Under the pieces are notes generated by a model. The model was given only the letters and a program-made list of their open reading frames with translations. It was not told the origin of the DNA and made no database searches. Of a stretch of 64,000 nucleotides of DNA, positions 52,112 to 60,772 are shown in pieces (within the stretch, counting starts at the first letter, position 1; each line of letters begins with the position of its first letter). Origin of the DNA: Xanthobacteraceae bacterium (lineage in GTDB: Bacteria > Pseudomonadota > Alphaproteobacteria > Rhizobiales > Xanthobacteraceae); assembly GCA_019746355.1 (NCBI GenBank), contig JAIESC010000096.1, positions 1-64,000 on the forward strand. Reading direction: 5' to 3'. The position numbers and the translations under genes are program-made.

Positions 52112-52513
52112 ATGAGGATTGCATTGCTGACGGGCGCGGCCGCCTTGACGTTGGCGGGCGCCGCCGGCGCGCGCGCTGAAACGATCTATGTGACCGAGCC
52201 TGATACGGTGGTTTCGCCGGGCTATGTGTACAACGAGCCGAACTACGTGGTGAGCGACCGCTCCTACATCGTCGCCGAGCCGCGCAGAGTCGTTGTCGCG
52301 CCGCCTGCCGTCGTCGCCCCAAGGCGCGAACGCGTCGTCGTCGTGCCGAGACGCGAGCGCGAGATAGTCGTCGAGCAGCCCGCGTACAGCGCGCCCCGCG
52401 ACAGCTTCGCCTATCGCGGAACCTGGCGTGGCAATGGCGGCTATGTCACCACGTCCTATTCGTCACGCGGCGCGTGCGCAATCGACACCAATGGCTTCGA
52501 GCACTGCTATTAG
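52112..52513 (+). CDS. hypothetical secreted protein rich in Val/Arg repeats, 133 aa
   Basis: A 133-residue protein; AAGGAG upstream of the ATG. Signal peptide MRIALLTGAAALTLAGAAG with cleavage near ARAET. The mature part has VVAPPAVVAPRRERVVVVPR-type low-complexity repeats and ends with two cysteines (GACAIDTNGFEHCY). Probably envelope-associated; unknown function. Confidence 0.7.
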   Translation: MRIALLTGAAALTLAGAAGARAETIYVTEPDTVVSPGYVYNEPNYVVSDRSYIVAEPRRVVVAPPAVVAPRRERVVVVPRREREIVVEQPAYSAPRDSFAYRGTWRGNGGYVTTSYSSRGACAIDTNGFEHCY

Positions 52514-52665
52514 ACGGGACATCGATTAAGCCGGAAAACAAGGCGAAGGGGCGGCGGCAAGCCGCGCCTTCGCAACGCCGATAATTTCGCGGATTCCACC
52601 GCACTTCGGCGGAACCCCGCAGCGCACAAAGCGTTGCATTTGACGTATCTCCGGCGGAGGCCATC

Positions 52666-53085
52666 ATGAACGGAAATCACCGCATTCGCGCGCGCCTGTT
52701 CCTCCTTGCAGCTGCAGCCGCTCTGACGCTGTCGATGCCGGTCATCGCGCAAGTGCCGAGCCCCTCGCCGAGCACGCCGGGTTCCGGTCCCATGTACTCG
52801 CCGTCGCAACCGTCGGCCGAAAGCGTGAACCTGACGATGGAGCAGCGGCATGTGATCAAGGAGCTGATCGTCAAGGATATGAAGATCGCGCCTCCGGCAG
52901 ACCAGGCCGCCAAGGTGCCGACCAGTGTCGGCGCGGTCGTTCCGTCCGGCATTCCGCTTCAGCCTATGCCGGTCGAGGTGACGGCCAAGGTGCCGCAGCT
53001 CAAGGCGCACTCGTTCATCGTGCGCGACGGCAAGGTCGTGATCATCGATCCCAAGGACAACAAGGTCGCGGCGCTGGTCGAGTAG
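52666..53085 (+). CDS. DUF1236 domain-containing secreted protein
   Basis: A 139-residue protein with signal peptide (RARLFLLAAAAALTLSMPVI, cleavage near AQVP), a Pro/Ser linker, and the DUF1236 core GAVVPSGIPLQPMPVEVTAK, VPQLKAHSFIVRDGKVVIID, PKDNKVAALVE. The family is common in Bradyrhizobium and relatives; role unknown. Confidence 0.85.
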   Translation: MNGNHRIRARLFLLAAAAALTLSMPVIAQVPSPSPSTPGSGPMYSPSQPSAESVNLTMEQRHVIKELIVKDMKIAPPADQAAKVPTSVGAVVPSGIPLQPMPVEVTAKVPQLKAHSFIVRDGKVVIIDPKDNKVAALVE

Positions 53086-53220
53086 ACTGTTCGTCGAGCG
53101 CGTTCCCGTCCAAACGCACTGGTTGAGCGGTCGCACCTCTGGATGTGCCGTGAGCGTGGCTTGGCTGAGCGTGGCTTGGCGGTGACACCATAAGCGCGCG
53201 GCACCATCCGATAACCTCCG

Positions 53221-53258
53221 TTAACCGCGCAGTAACCATAAACTGGGCAATTCTTGCC
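53221..53258 (+). promoter_or_regulatory. fliF promoter region: CtrA-like box plus GGCA-N5-TGCC palindrome
   Basis: TTAA-N7-GTAA (TTAACCGCGCAGTAACCAT) at 53221 is followed 7 bases later by GGCAATTCTTGCC at 53246-53258, 38 bp before the fliF GTG. Nearly the same arrangement is found before flhA at 60602-60639. The distances are conserved, so both elements are probably functional. The palindrome is the likely FlbD site near the start point. Confidence 0.6.
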
Positions 53259-53295
53259 GGGTTGGCGCTCGCGCGCGCCGATTCAGAGGAATCCC

Positions 53296-54942
53296 GTGCA
53301 AGCCTTCGTTTCGTTTTTCCGGACCCTTGGCCCGACACGCATTATCGCGATGGGTGCGGTGACCATTGGGCTGATGGCGTTCTTCGCCTTCCTGATCGCC
53401 CGCGCCACCCAACCGCAACTCACGCCGCTGTTCACCGACCTGTCAGTCGACGACTCCTCGGCCATCATCAAGGACCTCGAGCGCCAGGGCATTCCCTATG
53501 ACATCAAGAGCGAGGGCACGATCATCCTGGTGCCGAAGGAGCAGGTGCCGCGGCTGCGGATGAAGCTCGCCGAGGCCGGGCTGCCCAAGGGCGGCGGCGT
53601 CGGCTACGAGATTTTCGACAAGTCCGATGCGCTGGGCGCCACGAGCTTCGTGCAGAACATCAACCATCTGCGCGCGCTGGAAGGCGAGCTGGCCCGCACC
53701 ATCCGCGCCATCGAGCGCGTGCAGCAGGCGCGCGTGCATCTCGTGCTGCCGGAGCGGCCGCTGTTCTCGCGCGACAAGGCCGAGCCCTCGGCCTCGATCG
53801 TGCTCAAGGTGCGCGGCACGCTCGAGGCGCAGCAGGTGCGGGCGATCCGCCATCTGGTGGCGAGCGCGGTGAATGGGCTTAAACCCCAGCGGGTGTCGGT
53901 GGTGGACGAGGCCGGGCGGCTCCTGGCCGACGGCAGCGCCGACGAGACCGGCACCGGCGTCACCGCCGACGAGCGCAAGACCGCGTTCGAGCGGACGCTG
54001 CGCGAGCGCATCGAATCGCTCGTGACCTCGGTGGTCGGCCCGGGCCGCGCCCGCGTGCAGCTCAGCGCCGAGTTCGACTTCAACCGCATCACCCAGACCT
54101 CCGACAAGTTCGATCCCGAAAGCCGCGTGGTGCGTTCGAGCCAGAGCCGCGAGGAGGTGAGCGGCAATGGCGACAACAGCGCCGGCGCGGTGTCGGTCGG
54201 CAACGAGCTGCCGAACAGCAACGTGCGGCCGGAGGGCCAGACGGGCGCGCAGAGCCAGAACCGCAAGACCGAGGAGGTCGTCAACTACGAGATCTCCCGG
54301 ACCACCAAGACCGAGGTGATCGAAGGCGGCCGTATCAACCGCATCTCCGTCGCCGTGGTGGTCGACGGCACCTACACCAAGAACGACAAGGGCGAGACGA
54401 CCTACCAGCCGCGCAGCAAGGACGAGATCGACCGGATCGCAGCCCTCGTCCGCAGCACCATCGGCTTCGACGCCAAGCGCGGCGATCAGGTCGAGGTCGC
54501 CAATCTCCGCCTGGCCGAAACGCCGGTGATTCCGCTGGCCGAGCCGCAGGGCTTCCTCGGCATAATGCAATTCACCAAGGACGACATCATGCGCGGCATC
54601 GAGCTCGGCGTGATGGCGCTGCTCGGTCTCCTTGCAATGCTGCTGATCGTGCGCCCGATGCTCCGGCGCATCATGACGCCGGCGGCCCCGGTCGCGCCGG
54701 CCGCCGTTGCGAATCCTTACGGCTACGCCGTAGCCGTGCCCGGCCCGCCGGCGGTCGCCGCCCCGCCCGAGCAGCCGCCGCTTCCGCCGCCGCCGAGCCG
54801 CACCTCGGCGATGATCGACATCGCCCAGGTGCAGGGCCAGGTGCACGCCCAGTCGGTGCAGAAGGTCGGCGAGCTCGCCGACCGGAACCCGAACGAGACC
54901 GCCTCCATCATCCGCAACTGGCTGCACGAGCAGGCCGCCTGA
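53296..54942 (+). CDS. fliF: flagellar MS-ring protein FliF
   Basis: A 548-residue membrane protein; the GTG at 53296 (QAFVSFFRTLGPTRIIAMGA) has an AGAGGA ribosome site. Two membrane helices (residues about 15-35 and 435-455) flank the periplasmic ring modules (LFTDLSVDDSSAIIKDLERQ, GIPYDIKSEGTIILVP; the RVHLVLPERPLFSRDKAEPSASIVLKV region). The C-terminal FliG-binding tail is SVQKVGELADRNPNETASIIRNWLHEQA. Confidence 0.95.
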   Translation: MQAFVSFFRTLGPTRIIAMGAVTIGLMAFFAFLIARATQPQLTPLFTDLSVDDSSAIIKDLERQGIPYDIKSEGTIILVPKEQVPRLRMKLAEAGLPKGGGVGYEIFDKSDALGATSFVQNINHLRALEGELARTIRAIERVQQARVHLVLPERPLFSRDKAEPSASIVLKVRGTLEAQQVRAIRHLVASAVNGLKPQRVSVVDEAGRLLADGSADETGTGVTADERKTAFERTLRERIESLVTSVVGPGRARVQLSAEFDFNRITQTSDKFDPESRVVRSSQSREEVSGNGDNSAGAVSVGNELPNSNVRPEGQTGAQSQNRKTEEVVNYEISRTTKTEVIEGGRINRISVAVVVDGTYTKNDKGETTYQPRSKDEIDRIAALVRSTIGFDAKRGDQVEVANLRLAETPVIPLAEPQGFLGIMQFTKDDIMRGIELGVMALLGLLAMLLIVRPMLRRIMTPAAPVAPAAVANPYGYAVAVPGPPAVAAPPEQPPLPPPPSRTSAMIDIAQVQGQVHAQSVQKVGELADRNPNETASIIRNWLHEQAA

Positions 54943-54966
54943 TGGAACGCCTGAGAGCGACCAACA

Positions 54967-56037
54967 ATGGCTAGCCAGAAAAAAGAAATCGAGAGCCTGG
55001 TCGCAACGCTGGCCGAGCGCCAGACCGAGGCGCCAAAGGGCGGCAAACAGCTCACCGGACCGGAACGCGCCGCCGTCCTCATGCTCGCGCTCGGCGAGTC
55101 GCACGGCGGCAAGATCTGGGCGCTGCTCGACGACGACGACCTGCGGCGGCTTTCGATCGTGATGTCCACGCTCGGCAACGTGGAGTCCAGTCTCGTCGAA
55201 AATCTGCTGCTGGAGTTCGTCGGCCGCCTGTCGAGCGCGGGCTCGCTGCTCGGCAACTTCGACGCCACCGAACGGCTGCTGCAGCAATACCTGCCGCCGG
55301 AGCGCGTCGGCAACATCATGGAAGAGATCCGCGGACCCGCCGGCCGCAACATGTGGGAGAAGCTCGCCAACGTCCAGGAAGAGGTGCTGGCGAACTATCT
55401 CAAGAACGAGTATCCGCAGACCATCGCCGTGGTGCTGTCCAAGCTCGCCCCCGAGCATGCGGCGCGCGTGCTGGCCATCCTGCCCGAGGAGATCGGGCTC
55501 GACGTCATCAGCCGCATGCTGAAGATGGAGGCGGTGCAGAAGGAGGTGCTGGAGCGCGTCGAGCAGACGCTGCGCACCGAATTCATGTCGAGCCTGTCGC
55601 AGACCCGCCGCCGTGACGCCCACGAGGTGATGGCGGAAATCTTCAACAACTTCGACCGCCAGACCGAAACCCGATTCATGACCTCGCTGGAGGAGACGAG
55701 CCGCGAATCGGCCGAGCGCATCAAGACGCTGATGTTCACCTTCGACGATCTGGTCCGGCTCGACGCAGGCTCGGCGCAGACGCTGCTTCGCAGCGTCGAC
55801 AAGGACAAGCTCGCCATCGCGCTCAAGGGCGCGACCGAGACGGTGCGGCAGTTCTTTGTCGGCAACATGTCGAGCCGCGCCTCCAAGATGCTGCTCGACG
55901 ACATGCAGGCGATGGGACCGGTGCGGCTGCGCGACGTCGACGAGGCGCAGGTCATGCTGGTCAACCTCGCCAAGGACCTCGCCGCCAAGGGCGAGATCGT
56001 CATCTCCAAGACGCGTGACGAAGAGCTGGTCTATTGA
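54967..56037 (+). CDS. fliG: flagellar motor switch protein FliG
   Basis: A 356-residue FliG. The N-terminal part begins LTGPERAAVLMLALGESHG, the middle has EYPQTIAVVLSKLAPEHAARVLAILPEEI, and the C-terminal torque domain has MFTFDDLVRLDAGSAQTLLR and MSSRASKMLLDDMQAMGPVR with the charged residues that contact the stator. It couples MS ring to C ring. Confidence 0.95.
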   Translation: MASQKKEIESLVATLAERQTEAPKGGKQLTGPERAAVLMLALGESHGGKIWALLDDDDLRRLSIVMSTLGNVESSLVENLLLEFVGRLSSAGSLLGNFDATERLLQQYLPPERVGNIMEEIRGPAGRNMWEKLANVQEEVLANYLKNEYPQTIAVVLSKLAPEHAARVLAILPEEIGLDVISRMLKMEAVQKEVLERVEQTLRTEFMSSLSQTRRRDAHEVMAEIFNNFDRQTETRFMTSLEETSRESAERIKTLMFTFDDLVRLDAGSAQTLLRSVDKDKLAIALKGATETVRQFFVGNMSSRASKMLLDDMQAMGPVRLRDVDEAQVMLVNLAKDLAAKGEIVISKTRDEELVY

Positions 56038-56048
56038 GGACGCAAGGC

Positions 56049-56696
56049 GTGGCACCAAAGGCCAAATTCATGTTCGAGCACGACTTCGCCCCGGGCGCGT
56101 CCCAGGCGGAGAAGGCCGTTGCCGCGGCCGAGCACGCGCTCAAGCTTGCCGACGCCGAGCAGCAGGGCTACCGCAACGGCTTCGAGACGGCCGAGCGCGA
56201 AGGTCATTCGGTCGCGGAGCGCCGCACCGCGGCCGCCTTCGAGCAGATGGCCAGCGCGGTCGAGCGCTTTTCCCGCAGCATCGTCGCGGCCGAGCAGCGC
56301 ATCGAGGCGGAAGCCATCGAGCTTGCCGTCGCCATCGCCAAGAAGCTCGTGCCGGAGCTTCTGCAGCGCGAGCCGTTCGGCGAGATCGCCGCGCTCGCCA
56401 CCGAGTGCTTTCGGCAATTGTCTACCGCGCCGCACGTCGTGGTGCGCGTCAACGATACGCTGCACGAGACCGCCAAGAAGGAACTCGAAGAGATCGCCCG
56501 CACGCGCGGCTTCGACGGCCGCCTCGTGGTCGTTGCCGAGCCCGAGATCGCGTTCGGCGACTGCAAGATCGAATGGGCCGACGGCGGCGTCATTCGCGAC
56601 ATGGCCGAGATGGAAAAGACCATCGGCACCACCATCGCACGTTATCTCGGTGCCCGGCCAACGGCCGTGCTGCCTGAGCTTGGAGAGATCGCATGA
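56049..56696 (+). CDS. fliH: flagellar assembly protein FliH
   Basis: A 215-residue FliH-like protein from a GTG at 56049 (APKAKFMFEHDFAPG); an ATG at 56070 is an alternative. Central helix residues (AERRTAAAFEQMASAVERFS) precede the FliH C-terminal domain (AIELAVAIAKKLVPELLQRE, FGDCKIEWADGGVIRD). It regulates the FliI ATPase. Overlaps fliN as ATGA. Confidence 0.88.
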   Translation: MAPKAKFMFEHDFAPGASQAEKAVAAAEHALKLADAEQQGYRNGFETAEREGHSVAERRTAAAFEQMASAVERFSRSIVAAEQRIEAEAIELAVAIAKKLVPELLQREPFGEIAALATECFRQLSTAPHVVVRVNDTLHETAKKELEEIARTRGFDGRLVVVAEPEIAFGDCKIEWADGGVIRDMAEMEKTIGTTIARYLGARPTAVLPELGEIA

Positions 56697-57046
56697 GTGA
56701 AGACAGCAAGGTTCCGCTTCCCGACCTCGACAAATCGGCACCACCGGCCGCCATGGACACGGCAGCGGTCGCCTCCGAGCCCGAAAGCGTCACGCGCGGC
56801 GCGGCCGACCTGGAGGCCGTGTTCGACGTGCCGGTGCAGGTGTCGGCGGTGCTCGGCCGCGCGAAGATGGATGTCGGCCAGCTGCTTCAGCTTGGGCCCG
56901 GCACGGTGCTGGAGCTCGACCGCAAGGTCGGCGAAGCCATCGACATTTACGTCAACAACCGCCTGGTCGCCCGCGGCGAGGTGGTGCTCGTGGAAGAGAA
57001 ACTCGGCGTGACGATGACGGAAGTCATCAAGGCCGAACGGAATTGA
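56693..57046 (+). CDS. fliN: flagellar motor switch protein FliN
   Basis: A 117-residue FliN with a disordered N-terminus and the SpoA domain [72 protein letters not shown]-ring component. Coupled to fliH by an ATGA overlap. Confidence 0.95.
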   Translation: MSEDSKVPLPDLDKSAPPAAMDTAAVASEPESVTRGAADLEAVFDVPVQVSAVLGRAKMDVGQLLQLGPGTVLELDRKVGEAIDIYVNNRLVARGEVVLVEEKLGVTMTEVIKAERN

Positions 57047-57059
57047 GGGACAATCAGCC

Positions 57060-58427
57060 ATGAGACTCCTGATCGTCGGAACGCTCAAAGGGCAGCTCAC
57101 CACCGCGACCAAGATCGCGATGGATCGCGGCGCCGCGGTCACCCACGCCGAATCCATCGACCAGGCGCTGGCGGTGCTGCGCTCGGGCAAGGGCGCGGAC
57201 CTGCTGATGGTCGACGTCGCGGTCGACATCCGCGACCTGGTCGCCCGCCTCGAGCTCGAGCACATCCACGTGGCGATCGTCGCCTGCGGCGTCGAGAACA
57301 ACGCCCGCGCCGCGGTCGAGGCGATCCACGCCGGCGCGAAGGAGTACATCCCGCTGCCGCCCGATCCGGAGCTGATCGCGGCCGTGCTCGCGGCCGTCAC
57401 CGACGATGCCCGCGATCTGATCTACCGCGACGATGCCACCGCCGCGGTGGTGAAGCTCGCAACGCAAGTGGCCGGCTCCGACGCCTCGGTGCTGATCACC
57501 GGCGAGTCGGGCACCGGCAAGGAAGTTCTGGCGCGCTTCGTCCACACCCGCTCCAACCGCGCGAAGAGGCCTTTCATCTGCGTCAACTGCGCGGCGATCC
57601 CGGAAAACCTGCTCGAGTCCGAGCTGTTCGGCCACGAGAAGGGTGCCTTCACCGGCGCGGTCGCCCGTCGCATCGGCAAGTTCGAGGAGGCATCGGGCGG
57701 CACGCTCTTGCTCGACGAGATTTCCGAAATGGATGTGCGGCTGCAGGCCAAGCTCCTGCGCGCCATCCAGGAGCGGGTCATCGACCGCGTCGGCGGCACG
57801 CGGCCCGTCCCGGTCGATATCCGCATCATCGCCACCTCGAACCGCAACCTCGCCGAGGCCGCGCGCGAGGGAAAATTCCGCGAGGACCTGCTGTTCCGCC
57901 TCAACGTCGTGAATCTGAAGCTGCCGCCGCTGCGCGAGCGCCCGGCCGACGTGCAGGAGCTGGCGCAGTTCTTCGGCAAGAAATACGCCGACGCCAACGG
58001 CGTGCCGATGCGGCCACTCTCGGCCGAGGCGCGCAAGGCGCTGGCGGTGCACCGCTGGCCGGGCAACGTGCGCGAGTTGGAGAACACCATCCATCGCGCC
58101 GTGCTGCTCGCGACCGGACCGGAGATCGGCGTCGATGGCATTCTCACGCCGGACGGCGCGCGGCTCGATCAGGCGCGCTCCGGCCCCGCGGCGCATGCGG
58201 CGCTGGCCGCCGAGCAGGTGACCCGCTCGCTGGTCGGCCGCACCGTCGCCGACGTCGAGCGCGACCTGATCCTGGAGACGCTCAAGCATTGTCTCGGCAA
58301 CCGCACGCACGCGGCGAACATCCTCGGCATCTCGATCCGCACGCTGCGCAACAAGCTCAACGAATACACCGCCGACGGCGTGCCGGTGCCGCCGCCCGGC
58401 GGCGGCGAGATCCGCGGCGCGGCGTAG
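57060..58427 (+). CDS. flbD: sigma-54-dependent flagellar regulator FlbD
   Basis: A 455-residue NtrC-type activator with a degenerate receiver-like N-terminus (residues 1-110, [20 protein letters not shown]). The AAA+ domain has Walker [16 protein letters not shown] and the sigma-54 contact GAFTGA. The C-terminal Fis-type HTH is [17 protein letters not shown]. FlbD activates late flagellar genes and represses fliF in Caulobacter. The sigma-54 promoter of fliK and the GGCA-N5-TGCC sites in this window are its likely targets. Confidence 0.92.
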   Translation: MRLLIVGTLKGQLTTATKIAMDRGAAVTHAESIDQALAVLRSGKGADLLMVDVAVDIRDLVARLELEHIHVAIVACGVENNARAAVEAIHAGAKEYIPLPPDPELIAAVLAAVTDDARDLIYRDDATAAVVKLATQVAGSDASVLITGESGTGKEVLARFVHTRSNRAKRPFICVNCAAIPENLLESELFGHEKGAFTGAVARRIGKFEEASGGTLLLDEISEMDVRLQAKLLRAIQERVIDRVGGTRPVPVDIRIIATSNRNLAEAAREGKFREDLLFRLNVVNLKLPPLRERPADVQELAQFFGKKYADANGVPMRPLSAEARKALAVHRWPGNVRELENTIHRAVLLATGPEIGVDGILTPDGARLDQARSGPAAHAALAAEQVTRSLVGRTVADVERDLILETLKHCLGNRTHAANILGISIRTLRNKLNEYTADGVPVPPPGGGEIRGAA

Positions 58428-58472
58428 CGAGCGCAAAGCTCGAACTGCCAGCGCGCAACACACTCCGCTGTC

Positions 58473-58510
58473 ATTGCCTGGCCGCCGCGCAAGCGGCCTG
58501 GCCCGGCAAT
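58473..58510. repeat. REP-like palindrome after flbD
   Basis: ATTGCC...GGCAAT outer arms with an inner GGCCGC/GCGGCC stem. Palindromes of the form ATTGCC(n)GGCAAT are scattered in Bradyrhizobium-like genomes. It may also act as a transcription terminator for the fliF-flbD operon. Confidence 0.5.
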
Positions 58511-58719
58511 CCATGAGCGGGGCGGCAAGCTCAAATCGCTGGAGCAGTCTTGTTGAGCGATCGTATGGACCTGCGGGTGACGCTGTGGTTGTGGCAACAC
58601 TATGCTCACACTCACGGGCCTGTGATGCGGCCTGCCGCATCCATCTTCTGGTGCCGCTCCGTATCCCTGTCGCAGCCCCTTCCAGAGGGGACGTCATTGA
58701 GAGTGACAGGAGATTGAAA

Positions 58720-59313
58720 ATGAAACCCGTCCGCTTCACCGCCTTCTCCGCCACCGCGGCCGCAGCGCTCGCGATCGGCTTGGCCGTGCCTTCTTCCGCC
58801 CAGATGGCCGGCATGCAGGCCCGCGCCGAGAAGACCGTCACGGTCGGCGGCGCGCCGATGTATCCGTCGAAGAACATCGTGCAGAACGCCGTCAACTCCA
58901 AGGATCACACCACGCTGGTTGCTGCGGTGAAGGCCGCGGGTCTGGTCGACACGCTGCAGGGGCCCGGTCCGTTCACCGTGTTCGCGCCGACCAACAAGGC
59001 GTTCAACAAGCTGCCAACGGGCACGGTGCCGACGTTGCTCAAGCCCGAAAACAAGAAGATGCTGACCAACGTCCTGACTTACCACGTGGTCGCCGGCCGC
59101 TACAGCGCCAACGATCTGATGCGCGCGGCGGCGCGCGAAGGCGGCCAGACCAAGCTCAAGACCGTCGAAGGCGATGAGCTGACGATCGCCGCGACCGGCA
59201 ACACGCTCACGGTCTGGGACGGCAAAGGCGGCCGCTCCAACATCACGATCCGCAACGTGTTCCAGTCGAACGGCGTGATCCACGTGGTCGACAGCGTGCT
59301 GCTGCCGGGTTGA
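58720..59313 (+). CDS. fasciclin-domain secreted protein
   Basis: A 197-residue protein; the ATG at 58720 has ACAGGAGA upstream, while a longer in-frame form lacks a signal. Signal peptide to about residue 27 (SSAQMAG). Fasciclin FAS1 domain: TTLVAAVKAAGLVDTLQGPG, FTVFAPTNKAFNKLPTGTVP, LTYHVVAGRYSANDL, NVFQSNGVIHVVDSVLLPG. FAS1 proteins are periplasmic or extracellular and often adhesive. Confidence 0.9.
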   Translation: MKPVRFTAFSATAAAALAIGLAVPSSAQMAGMQARAEKTVTVGGAPMYPSKNIVQNAVNSKDHTTLVAAVKAAGLVDTLQGPGPFTVFAPTNKAFNKLPTGTVPTLLKPENKKMLTNVLTYHVVAGRYSANDLMRAAAREGGQTKLKTVEGDELTIAATGNTLTVWDGKGGRSNITIRNVFQSNGVIHVVDSVLLPG

Positions 59314-59362
59314 CAAGATGACGCCACCACCGGTCGGCGTTATCCCCCCATACGCCGATCGC

Positions 59363-59394
59363 TTGGCCCGCTGTGGACATCCGCGGCGGGCCAA
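59363..59394 (+). terminator. possible terminator hairpin after the fasciclin gene
   Basis: Stem TTGGCCCGC / GCGGGCCAA, 14-base loop, 50 bp after the stop; no T-run, so a rho-independent role is uncertain. Confidence 0.5.
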
Positions 59395-59442
59395 AGATTC
59401 CGGCGGCTTGCGCAAGCGCCCGACGCCTGACCTAATCCAGAG

Positions 59443-59787
59443 ATGACAACGATCTACAAAATCTGCACCGCGGCCGAATGGCACGACGCCATGCGCGCGG
59501 GTGCCTATCGCGGCTCGGCGGCGGACCACAAGGACGGATTCATCCATTTCTCGACCGCGCAGCAGGCGCCCGAGACCGCGAGCAAGTGGTTTGCCGGCCA
59601 ACGCGACCTTGTTCTGGTTGCCGTTGATGGCGACGCACTCGGCGCGCGGCTGAAATGGGAGCCCTCGCGGGGCGGCGCGCTGTTTCCGCATCTCTACGGC
59701 GACTTGGAATTGAGTGCCGTATTGCGCATCGATCCGCTGCCGCTCGACGCCGGCGGTCGGCATATGTTTCCCGGATTGATGATTTAA
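59443..59787 (+). CDS. DUF952 domain-containing protein
   Basis: A 114-residue protein matching DUF952: IYKICTAAEWHDAMRAGAYR, DGFIHFSTAQQAPETASKWF, DLVLVAVDGDALGARLKWEP, LFPHLYGDLELSAVLRIDPL. Small soluble protein of unknown biochemical role, similar to ADP-ribosyltransferase-like folds. Confidence 0.88.
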   Translation: MTTIYKICTAAEWHDAMRAGAYRGSAADHKDGFIHFSTAQQAPETASKWFAGQRDLVLVAVDGDALGARLKWEPSRGGALFPHLYGDLELSAVLRIDPLPLDAGGRHMFPGLMI

Positions 59788-59865
59788 CGTCACATTTCCG
59801 TCCTAAAACGCACGACCTGCCGGTTCCTGCCGCGTAAAGTCGTTTGTATCGGACCGTGATGCATC

Positions 59866-60567
59866 ATGGACACGATCGCGCTGACCTTTGCCATCGGCGA
59901 CGTGCACGGCTGTTTCGACAAGCTCGATGAGCTGATGCGCCGATGCATCGAATACGCCGGAACAAGATCATTCCGGTTCGTGATGCTCGGCGACTATATC
60001 GACCGCGGCCCCGACAGCCGACTTGTTATCGATCGGCTCAGAGGACTGTGCGAGCGGCGTCCCAACGCCATGGTCTGCCTCATGGGCAATCATGAGGACC
60101 TGTTTCTGGCAGCCCTTGAGCAGCCTCCCGCGATCGGGAACTGGATCGACAATGGCGGCGACGCAACGCTCGAAAGCTATGACGTCAACACACCTGCCGG
60201 CTTGCCGCACCAGGATATCGAATGGATCCGGAATCTCCCGCTCTCTTTCGATGACGGCTTGAGGTTCTTTGTCCATGCCGGAATCGACCCGGCGGTCCCG
60301 CTCGATCAACAAGACAGAGATACGATGCTGTGGACGCGGAAAAGATATCCCGAAACACTGAATCCCGGGCGTTTCGTGGTTCATGGCCACACGCCGGTTC
60401 GATCCGGTCAGCCGGAACAGCATCCCCACCGGCTGAACCTGGACACCGGTGCGGTCTACGGCGGTCCGCTGTCAGCGGCGGTGTTCACCGCCGACCGCGG
60501 CTCCCCGATCGCGCTTCTGGTCGGCAGCAGGATCATTTGCACTGGAGACGCATCGAAACCGGTGTGA
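59866..60567 (+). CDS. PPP-family metallophosphoesterase (Ser/Thr phosphatase-like)
   Basis: A 233-residue calcineurin-like phosphoesterase with all metal motifs: GDVHG (residue 12), GDYIDRGPD, GNHED, HAGIDP and HGHTPVRSG. The set GDxHG-GDxxDRG-GNHE fits PrpA/ApaH-like PPP enzymes that cleave phosphoproteins or diadenosine tetraphosphate. Single gene between the fasciclin group and flhA. Confidence 0.9.
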   Translation: MDTIALTFAIGDVHGCFDKLDELMRRCIEYAGTRSFRFVMLGDYIDRGPDSRLVIDRLRGLCERRPNAMVCLMGNHEDLFLAALEQPPAIGNWIDNGGDATLESYDVNTPAGLPHQDIEWIRNLPLSFDDGLRFFVHAGIDPAVPLDQQDRDTMLWTRKRYPETLNPGRFVVHGHTPVRSGQPEQHPHRLNLDTGAVYGGPLSAAVFTADRGSPIALLVGSRIICTGDASKPV

Positions 60568-60601
60568 CCGGCGGAGCACGCCGCCGGTGTATCGGTATTC
60601 A

Positions 60602-60639
60602 TTAACCGCGTAGTAACCATGCACTGGGCAGAATCTGCC
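60602..60639 (+). promoter_or_regulatory. flhA promoter region: CtrA-like box plus GGCA-N5-TGCC palindrome
   Basis: TTAACCGCGTAGTAACCAT at 60602, then ACTGGGCA leading into GGCAGAATCTGCC at 60627-60639. Same order and spacing as in front of fliF; here the palindrome ends 133 bp before the flhA ATG. Confidence 0.6.
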
Positions 60640-60772
60640 TACAGGGGCAGTTTCATTGGCGTTCCTTGAGTTGCTCGCCTGCCGTGTCCGGACCGCCAAA
60701 ATCGTCCGAACATCGAGTGCCGTTGCATTGCGTTGCATCGATTTTCAGTTGGACAGGGACTAGACGCCGGCC

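Noticed and set aside
53244..53258. GGGCAATTCTTGCC before fliF (and its flhA counterpart) as a sigma-54 promoter
   Set aside because: GG and GC are separated by 9 or 8 bases instead of 10, while the palindromic symmetry is exact, so a protein-binding site is more likely.
53443..56058. 871-codon open frame on the minus strand opposite fliF and fliG
   Set aside because: It is the mirror of strongly coding GC-rich genes, has His/Arg/Val-rich shadow composition and no motif.
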